Shown: piece after piece, positions 7,323-12,672 of the stretch | Numbering within the stretch: the stretch's first letter is position 1 | Layout of the letters: the number at the start of each line of letters is the position of its first letter | Source: Zancudomyces culisetae | Taxonomy: Eukaryota; Kickxellomycota; Harpellomycetes; Harpellales; Legeriomycetaceae | Length of the DNA stretch: 12,672 nt | Direction of reading: 5' to 3' | NCBI GenBank assembly: GCA_001969505.1 | Contig: LSSK01000555.1 | Coordinates: 1-12,672 of the forward strand | Program-made: the position numbers and the translations under genes | The notes under the pieces: model-generated | The model's input: only the letters and a program-made list of their open reading frames with translations | Database searches by the model: none | Told to the model about the DNA's origin: nothing

Positions 7323-8381
7323 ATGAAAATAATCACAAAAGATAAAAGCGTATCACGGTTAAAAAGGATAGCTAAACGAGGCATTAAAGGTGTTCCAATA
7401 CAATTTTTGGATGTTTGGAAAATTGGAAAAGGCGAGGAATCCGAGATATCTTTTCAACAACATTTACCACATTCACCACATTCACCACATTCACCATACC
7501 CACCATATCCACCATACTCACCATACTCGTCATATTTATCACATGTGGCATATTCACAATATCCACCATCTTTGCAGCAGCCTTTAACCTTGTCACAGTC
7601 ATCACATTCATCAAAGTCATCGCAGTCATCACAGTCACCACATTCATCATATCAACCACACTCATCACAGTCATCGCACTCATCACTCTTATCATCTTCA
7701 TTGCATTCACCTCAATCATCACCCCTAACCTCACCGATCACTCTAAACTCACCACCCATATCAACCCTAGTCCCGGTCCCGGTTCCGGTCCCAGTCCCAG
7801 TCCCATCGACTCCAAACCTCTTTACCACTAAAAACTCTATTCAACCAATCTATAGCCATGACACTATCAAGCGTCTATGGATGTCCAACAAGTCTTCCCG
7901 AATACGACGTTCTTACAAAGTGGTTGAGACACAATACAATATGCTGAATAGAGTGAAAAACAAATCCAACATACCTGGAACTGGTACGTTCAAATTTATC
8001 GAGGGGAAGCGACGAATAATAGTACCAATAGGAAATGCAGATATGTGCTTAAATATAGGACAAACTGAAAAACAACTGCGCATGTCAAATACTAAAAATA
8101 CTACAAATACTACAAATACTACAAATACTACAAGCAACACCTGTGAAGGAGCAGCTGATGCTGGTGATGAGAACGATGGTAGTGAATACAATAGCATACT
8201 GGGTAATACTGAGTATAGGGTTAGATGCAAACAGGCAGGAGGAGATGAAGTGTTACCGCTATATAGATCAGAGTGTATTCAACTTGGAGTGGGGAGTATT
8301 GGCAAACCAGAAAATGTGGTGAACAGACACGTCAAAGACCAGGATCTGCAAAAATGTAGTATCAAATATCTCTTAATGTGA
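7323..8381 (+). CDS. Low-complexity hypothetical protein
   Basis: 352 residues from the ATG at 7323. The frame is open back to 7266 but has no earlier ATG, so an upstream exon joined near the TAG at 7265 or 7272 is possible. Residues 1-40 are basic and ordered-looking (KSVSRLKRIAKRGIKGVPIQ, then FLDVWKIGKGEE). Residues 49-71 are Pro/Tyr/His/Ser nonamers, 91-136 a Ser/His/Gln-rich stretch, and 150-161 six Val-Pro pairs. 175-250 is a non-repetitive, charged region (IKRLWMSNKSSRIRRSYK, then a Gly-Thr-Phe-Lys-Phe segment) that may be the conserved core. 256-270 is an Asn-Thr-Thr array, and the tail is mixed acidic then basic. No signal peptide or membrane segment is seen. I recognise no family. 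Frame-keeping repeats (3n units) and the non-repetitive blocks argue that it is translated. Confidence 0.6.
   Translation: MKIITKDKSVSRLKRIAKRGIKGVPIQFLDVWKIGKGEESEISFQQHLPHSPHSPHSPYPPYPPYSPYSSYLSHVAYSQYPPSLQQPLTLSQSSHSSKSSQSSQSPHSSYQPHSSQSSHSSLLSSSLHSPQSSPLTSPITLNSPPISTLVPVPVPVPVPVPSTPNLFTTKNSIQPIYSHDTIKRLWMSNKSSRIRRSYKVVETQYNMLNRVKNKSNIPGTGTFKFIEGKRRIIVPIGNADMCLNIGQTEKQLRMSNTKNTTNTTNTTNTTSNTCEGAADAGDENDGSEYNSILGNTEYRVRCKQAGGDEVLPLYRSECIQLGVGSIGKPENVVNRHVKDQDLQKCSIKYLLM
7467..7535 (+). repeat. Coding nonamer array, CCA-YAY-YCA
   Basis: About 7.7 nine-base units encoding Pro-His-Ser turning into Pro-Tyr-Pro and Pro-Tyr-Ser (residues 49-71). The unit is a multiple of three and in frame. Confidence 0.85.
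7593..7730 (+). repeat. Coding Ser-rich nonamer array
   Basis: Degenerate TCA-TCA-(CAG/CAT/AAG) nonamers over residues 91-136, encoding Ser-Ser-Gln/His/Lys. Third-codon drift is common. Confidence 0.7.
7770..7805 (+). repeat. Coding hexamer array, Val-Pro
   Basis: Six in-frame GTC-CCG/CCA units giving (Val-Pro)6, residues 150-161. It is distinctly GC-rich against its surroundings. Confidence 0.85.
8088..8132 (+). repeat. Coding nonamer array, AAT-ACT-ACA
   Basis: Five in-frame nine-base units giving Asn-Thr-Thr (first unit Asn-Thr-Lys), residues 256-270; the last four are identical, a sign of recent expansion. Confidence 0.88.
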
Positions 8382-8469
8382 GTGTTATATTATAGTTTAG
8401 AAACTTTTTAAGCGTGATCCAAATTTCGTTTTTTCGAAATAATTTGCAATTAGGTATATGTAAATCAAA

Positions 8470-8539
8470 ACCAATAGTAAGGCTTCCAAGCTTAAAAATG
8501 TTGGTTAGGAGTCTGTGGTAGTTTTGTCTTACTATTGGT
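8470..8539. repeat. 12-base perfect inverted repeat in the 3' flank
   Basis: ACCAATAGTAAG (8470-8481) and CTTACTATTGGT (8528-8539) are exact inverse complements around a 46-base loop, 88 bases after the stop of the low-complexity gene. The loop holds a smaller CCAA (8486-8489) and TTGG (8501-8504) pair. No flanking direct repeat marks it as a transposon. Confidence 0.8.
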
Positions 8540-9313
8540 GCTTTTTAGTTTTTTTTTATCTATTCTTTTTGCTTTATTTTCGAGATTATAAGGTTGTACC
8601 ATTTCAAACACAAACCCCAAAGAATCCATTCAAAGTTAATTAATTAAAAATTCGTGGTAAAAGGAAGCTACCAATTAAAAAGCGACTTGGTGTTACATAG
8701 TATTGCATTAATTTTCTATTTTTAAAGCGCGAAGTAAAGATAGCAGAATAAATTGCTTGTTAGCTGTAACAATAGCGCTGGGTGCTACATATTTGTAGAG
8801 TTATTTATATTTATTCCTTTGTGAATCTAATGAGGAAATGTTTATGTCAGATCCATTACAGCTAAATCACCAATTTGGTTAGTTTCACTTTCCCTTTTGC
8901 TCACTTCCTAAAGAAGGCAAATTTTAAACAACGTATATTATGATTCTATAATGTAAATTCCAGAACAGGTGTTGTTTGTAATAATATTTATAAAAACAGA
9001 AAAAAAGGAAATTGGTTGTAGTCTGAAAGGGATGATGGAGCGACTTGAAAAAGTTCCTATCGTGCATCCAATCAATTAGCGCGAGTGTAATTACACTTAA
9101 AATAAATGATGAATTTGAGAGTGTGGAATGGTATAAGCAGTTTAAAGTAAAAATTGGCTTTGCTACACAGTATTGCATTTCCAAATTTCTTCAGAATCAC
9201 TAAGTTTCAAGTGCATATGTAGGCACCTGAAAAAATAAAGTGTGCTGGGTTCATGATTAAAATAATAATTTTTGAAATAAGGGGGAAAAAAGAAGCAAGC
9301 AAGGCATAGGGTT
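8540..9313. other. AT-rich spacer, no supported gene
   Basis: AATAAA at 8747-8752 could end the low-complexity gene's transcript (366 bases after its stop). AGTGTAATTACACT (9084-9097) is a perfect 14-base palindrome. A minus-strand frame of 85 codons from ATG (9178-8924) is hydrophobic and of the length expected by chance here. TACATAGTATTGCATT (8694 region) recurs with one change near 9165-9180. Confidence 0.45.
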
Positions 9314-9321
9314 TATATAAA
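9314..9321 (+). promoter_or_regulatory. Candidate TATA box of the porin gene
   Basis: TATATAAA about 457 bases before the porin ATG, a spacing like that seen for the Gly/Ser-repeat gene. AT-rich sequence gives weaker matches closer to the start, so this is tentative. Confidence 0.28.
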
Positions 9322-9454
9322 TGGGTGTGGTTTAATTAGAAATATGATAAGGGATAAGAGTTTAAACTCAACTTAGATGTAGCTGAAAGCAAGGTCGAAA
9401 TAAAACGTGCATAACCAAATTAATATGGCAAAAAAGTAAAATAAAATAAAGTGA

Positions 9455-9484
9455 GCTTACACTACCTGCCTCCTAAGTGTAAGC
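9455..9484. other. 9-base hairpin upstream of the porin gene
   Basis: GCTTACACT (9455-9463) pairs perfectly with AGTGTAAGC (9476-9484) around a 12-base loop, about 295 bases before the porin ATG. The right arm contains GTAAGC, a possible splice-donor-like hexamer, in what would be the 5' leader. Confidence 0.6.
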
Positions 9485-9777
9485 AGTTTATCAATTTTCA
9501 AAATTCTTAATCAAAATAAACAAAAAGAAAAGGAGCAAATAGTAAATCAAAAAATTTTATCGCCAACACTTGGTTTTTTTTGTTTCATTTTCGCAAATTC
9601 CACTTACACAATGCCGAGCTGCAAAAAGAAAGAAATGGAAAGGGATAGAAAAATTGTCAGATTTTTGTACAAGCAAACAAAAAATCAAGTTGCCATAAAT
9701 AAATGAATAAACGGCTCTTTAAGCAAATTAATAGATAGCGTTAATATTTATTAGCAAAAACAATCATACACAATAAA

Positions 9778-10793
9778 ATGATTCCACCAAAGTATTCCGA
9801 TGTCTTGAAGCCAGTCAATGACTTGATTGGAAAGGATTTCCCAACTGGATTCGAAAAGCTCGAAATCAAGACAAAGACTAGCAATGGAGTTGTAAGGAAC
9901 ATTTAGTTTATTTGTTTACATTTACACTATAAAAAAGGAAAGCGAACAAGTGAATAGGGATATTTCGAGGAGAGAGGAGATGGAGGCGTAGGAGTACTTA
10001 CAGCATTGATAGTACTGTTATCTAACAAGCTTTATGGAAAATATAGAAATTTACAGTAAGTGGTACCAGAAACCAAAGCAATGGAATCATCAACGGAGAA
10101 ATCAGCGGCAAATACTTTGATGCCCCAAGAAATGTTACATATACTGAAACATTCAATACAGGAAGCATGTACTCACTGCAGATCGAATCAGAAAACAACT
10201 TTGCCAAGGGCTTGAAGGTAGAAGTTAAGGGCTCAGCCTCAATTAACTCCACCAAGCATGGTTTGGAATCTTCAGCACAATACAAATGCGATGATGTATT
10301 CGCAACACTGAACTCAGTGATGGTAGGCAAGGCTCCACACGTCAGCAGCAGCTTGGTGATGCACCGTGGTGGATTCTTGGTTGGTACAGAGATGAGAATG
10401 AATCCAGCAGCCAGACAACTCGAGACTGTAGATGCACTTGTTGGATATACAGCCCCTGACTTCCGTGCAGCTGTACAAACACGTGGAACCTTTTCATTTT
10501 TGACTGCTGCCTTCCACCAAAATGTAACACCAGGCGTGTTGGAGGTGGCTGCCAGAAGCACCTATGATTTGAAGAACTCAGACAAGAACGTGACTGCTGA
10601 GGTCGCAGCCAAATACAACTTGGACAACACAACATTTGTTAAGGCTAAAATCAACAACAACGGACACATGGGATTGTCATACTCACAATCGTTGCGTCCA
10701 GGTGTTACAGCAGTTGTTGGAGCATTGGTTGATGTCAATGGATTGGGCGAAAACAACCACAAGCTTGGAGCCCATATCACTTTTGAATCATAA
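9778..10793 (+). CDS. Mitochondrial outer-membrane porin (VDAC)
   Basis: Exons 9778-9891 and 10047-10793 join to 286 residues, the usual VDAC length (about 283). VDAC is a 19-stranded beta barrel that lets ATP, ADP and small metabolites cross the mitochondrial outer membrane. The N-terminus (MIPPKYSDVLKPVNDLIGKD) is the typical amphipathic helix; exon 1 ends KTKTSNGV and exon 2 resumes KFTVSGT, restoring the family's NG-x-x-F-T pattern. A GLK motif lies at residues 93-95. The porin signature region is at 228-250 (YNLDNTTFVKAKINNNG and LSY), close to the PROSITE pattern but with Asn after Asp. The C-terminal strand LRPGVTAVVG and HKLGAHITFES is standard. The start has A at -3 (AAAATG). Tail to tail with the MINDY gene, 86 bases apart. 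Confidence 0.97.
9892..10046 (+). other. Porin intron
   Basis: 155 bases, phase 0 after codon 38. Donor GTAAGG, branch box TATCTAAC (10019-10026), acceptor ATATAG ending at 10046, 21 bases after the branch A. Read-through meets TAG within a few codons. A second AG, in TTACAG (ending 10056), is skipped because it would remove conserved residues and start with a stop. Confidence 0.93.
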
Positions 10794-10806
10794 ATTTTCA
10801 TATCAG

Positions 10807-10812
10807 TTTATT
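10807..10812 (-). promoter_or_regulatory. Poly(A) signal of the MINDY gene
   Basis: AATAAA on the minus strand, 67 bases after the MINDY stop and only 14 bases from the porin stop. Cleavage 10-30 bases beyond would fall at the end of the porin coding sequence. Confidence 0.6.
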
Positions 10813-10848
10813 TTTTGCTTATTTTTTGTTTTAAAAAAATACAGTTGA

Positions 10849-10854
10849 AATAAA
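10849..10854 (+). promoter_or_regulatory. Poly(A) signal of the porin gene
   Basis: AATAAA 56 bases after the porin stop; cleavage downstream would fall next to or inside the last codons of the MINDY gene. Confidence 0.65.
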
Positions 10855-10879
10855 ATACTCTAGGCCATAAATAGCCGAA

Positions 10880-12236
10880 CTAAAAAAGAATACAATTTGA
10901 TGGCGACGACTGTTTTCGTTCGGGTTTTCTTGAAGGGTTGCCAGACCTAAATCCGCCGCTAGAAGAGTTGGTATTCCCGTTCTTCTTTCGCTGGCTGTTG
11001 TGTCGAGCGCCTTCAGAGCTGGTTGATGACTGTGGGACACCATAAAGCCCAGATTTACCAGAATTCATTCCTGGAGGTAGTTCTGGATGTGTTCTACTTG
11101 AATTCTCTGCTTGTTTTTGAAGCGAGAGTGCATACTGGTAGTCTGCATTTATTTGATGCTGCTTATCAGAGCTATGTTTGTTAAACCACTTTTTTTGCTC
11201 TTCGAAATCGTTGCGGACATAATCATTATCGTTTGTCCGCTTGTTTTTGTCAACACTAGACACTGTGCCTCCCTCTTCGAGCATGGGAATAAAATTTGAA
11301 TCCAAAAACTCTGAATGCAATTGATTGACGTCGCTGAGTGTTTCCCACACTATTCGGCTGTCGCTAGCTAAGCTCACGTCAGTACATAGTAAGTATAGCT
11401 CGTTGTCTCGGCGCTTGTATAGCGTTGAAAAGTGGTTGTTTCGGAAAAACAGGCTTAGATGGTTTTCTGGAATTGATTCCTGCATGATCTGTAGTCCATA
11501 ATCCGTAATTTGCGTTGCATTGCTATTCAAAAACTCTCTTATCAACGTAGCACCTTGCATAATTTCCTGGTGTTCTTCCTCGTTCTGCTTGCCACCCTCT
11601 CCTTGTACCGAGCTCGTAGTTCTGTCCCCAACAGTTTCGCCATAAAATACATAGCTCACTGCACCTTCATACGATGTACCACACTTTTGTGTCAATATGT
11701 TGAATATCTCGCTCTCAGAAATCGGATTTACTACCCATCCATGTACAAAATCCACCTCAAACGCCTTGAATATCAACTCCGCTTCACTATTGGCCTCTAT
11801 CCCTCTTATTGAGTCAAAATGTATATTCACATCCAATCCTCTGCTTAGCTCCGGCAGCCGATGTATTATTTTGTCCATTCGTTCAGTGTCTTGCGTGATT
11901 TCCTTTTCATGTGAGTACAAGTAATCCATCAATAGCCCCACCAGCTCGGTTGTCATTATTTCCTTAGAGGTGTCTTGCTGTTCATTTTTTAGCTCTATGT
12001 CTCCTCGCAAAACCAGTAGATTTATCATGGCTATCAGTGGACATGGTCCATTTTCTATTTTATTTAGCATTATTCCCTCCCTAATAACTATTTGACTGTC
12101 CCTTCACTTTCGCTATGGAAATACCAAAACGTAAAACCTTACCATTTTGCGTCACTATCCATACTGGCTTTTCGATTTTGGTCTCCAAATCCCTCCATAG
12201 GATTGCCTTAAGTCTATGACTCGCACTCTCATCCAT
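10880..12236 (-). CDS. MINDY-family deubiquitinase with C-terminal CaaX box
   Basis: Exons 12236-12143 and 12054-10880 join to 422 residues. MINDY enzymes are cysteine proteases that trim Lys48-linked polyubiquitin. Exon 1 starts MDESASHRLKAILWRDLETK and ends VWIVTQN; exon 2 begins ENGPCPLIAM. Joined, they give Q30-N-E-N-G-P-C36, the same Gln-to-Cys spacing as MINDY-1 (Gln131, Cys137). Other landmarks: GLDVNIHF and VHGWVV in the core, the catalytic His239 in FFRNNHFSTLYK, then LYLLCTD and IVWETLSDVN. A ubiquitin-binding motif (MIU/UIM type) lies at about 331-347 (INADYQYALSLQKQ). The tail is Ser/Gly/Arg/Lys-rich and ends C419-ILF, a CaaX box whose Phe favours geranylgeranylation. The Met at 12070, in the intron, is not the true start: it lacks the catalytic Gln. 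The exon 1 frame has no earlier ATG before an upstream TAA. Confidence 0.95.
12055..12142 (-). other. MINDY intron
   Basis: 88 bases, phase 1 after codon 31. Donor GTAAGG, identical to the porin donor; acceptor AAATAG; branch likely the GCTAAAT just upstream, weaker than TATCTAAC. If retained, the exon 1 frame stops at TAG after 22 codons. The exon 2 frame runs open into the intron as far as the ATG at 12070, which explains how a naive gene call would miss exon 1. Confidence 0.92.
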
Positions 12237-12672
12237 TCTTTCTGTTGCGGTTCGTCCTTGCTCTTTTCCCCCTCTTTTCCCCCTTTTTTCTGTTGCTTTT
12301 ATCTTTTCCGAATTTTACTTTAAATTTTTTAAGAGTTTACAAAAATCAGATATAAGTTATCCCAGTCCTCTTCAAATATTCCTTTCCATACTCAATTGGC
12401 ACTGTTATCGCTGTTCTGCTAACAACCCCGCTGCTTTTATTTTTTTGGACTTTTAAAAAGTGGCTACAGTTTTTAGGTTTATGAAGTCATTATTATTTTT
12501 TGTTGCAAATCCCAATTAATCTGAACCAATTCCATATTAAACTGAATTTGTCTTAGGTAAAAATAACTTTTATCATTGCATTCTAGGTTCAACACCCATT
12601 TTGGGTTCTGGTTTTGGGAATACTTTTCCCCTCAAATCACGGAAATGGCAAAATATAAAAGTAGCATTTAAA
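12237..12672. other. MINDY promoter side and window end
   Basis: Upstream of the MINDY start on its strand is a purine-rich leader (about 12250-12300, A/G runs). No further coding sequence is clear. TATAAAAG on the plus strand (12654-12661) at the very end looks like a TATA box for a plus-strand gene starting beyond the window, which would make this a divergent intergenic region. Confidence 0.4.
12654..12661 (+). promoter_or_regulatory. Candidate TATA box of a gene beyond the window
   Basis: TATAAAAG is a consensus TATA sequence, 11 bases from the window end, pointing rightward. The gene it would serve is not in view. Confidence 0.3.

Noticed and set aside
7384-8230. Minus-strand and alternative plus-strand frames across the low-complexity gene
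   Set aside because: Their length comes from stop-free repeats; composition is repetitive Met/Val/Ile/Thr and they lack the non-repetitive blocks of the main frame.
8924-9184. Hydrophobic minus-strand frame of about 85 codons
   Set aside because: A few frames of this length are expected by chance in AT-rich DNA of this size; no motif or neighbouring signals support it.
10831-11043. Frames antisense to the MINDY and porin genes
   Set aside because: They overlap conserved coding sequence and have no recognisable content of their own.
12585-12596. tRNA B-box-like GGTTCAACACCC
   Set aside because: No A box and no acceptor or T-stem pairing can be formed around it.

Overview
The window looks like nuclear DNA of an AT-rich, fungus-like eukaryote. 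Intergenic DNA is very AT-rich. Two conserved genes each carry one short GTAAGG..AG intron. TATCTAAC or TACTAAC branch-point boxes and AATAAA signals recur, and no operon or Shine-Dalgarno layout is visible. A mitochondrial porin is present, so the cell has respiratory-type mitochondria (or derived from such). Few introns and yeast-like branch boxes fit a fungus, possibly an early-diverging one; the species cannot be named from this sequence.

Layout. Bases 1-1240 are mostly AT-rich spacer with a weak coding relic (1064-1221). On the minus strand, 1241-1539 holds what I read as the last two exons of an unrecognised gene, joined in frame across an intron with a perfect TACTAAC box. From 2056 to 3542 lies a complete secreted Gly/Ser-repeat protein gene, with a TATA box, a possible 5'UTR intron and a poly(A) signal. 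From 3829 to 4371 there is a decayed coding sequence with several in-frame stops. Bases 4372-6080 are spacer. From 6240 to 7231 a run of short tandem arrays (7-, 6- and about 13-base units) leads into a 352-residue low-complexity protein gene (7323-8381), whose own internal arrays all have units divisible by three. After a 1.4 kb spacer with hairpins come two convergent conserved genes: the mitochondrial porin VDAC (9778-10793, one intron, plus strand) and a MINDY-family deubiquitinase (12236-10880, one intron, minus strand).

The two conserved genes are tail to tail only 86 bases apart, and each poly(A) signal sits close to or inside the other's 3' end, so their transcripts probably overlap. 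The MINDY start is not the first methionine of its long open frame. A 94-base upstream exon supplies the catalytic glutamine, and the intron falls between that glutamine and the catalytic cysteine. No mobile element, CRISPR array, tRNA or rRNA could be supported. The genes show no shared pathway; the window reads as ordinary nuclear DNA with two conserved genes, two fast-evolving low-complexity genes and decayed remnants.
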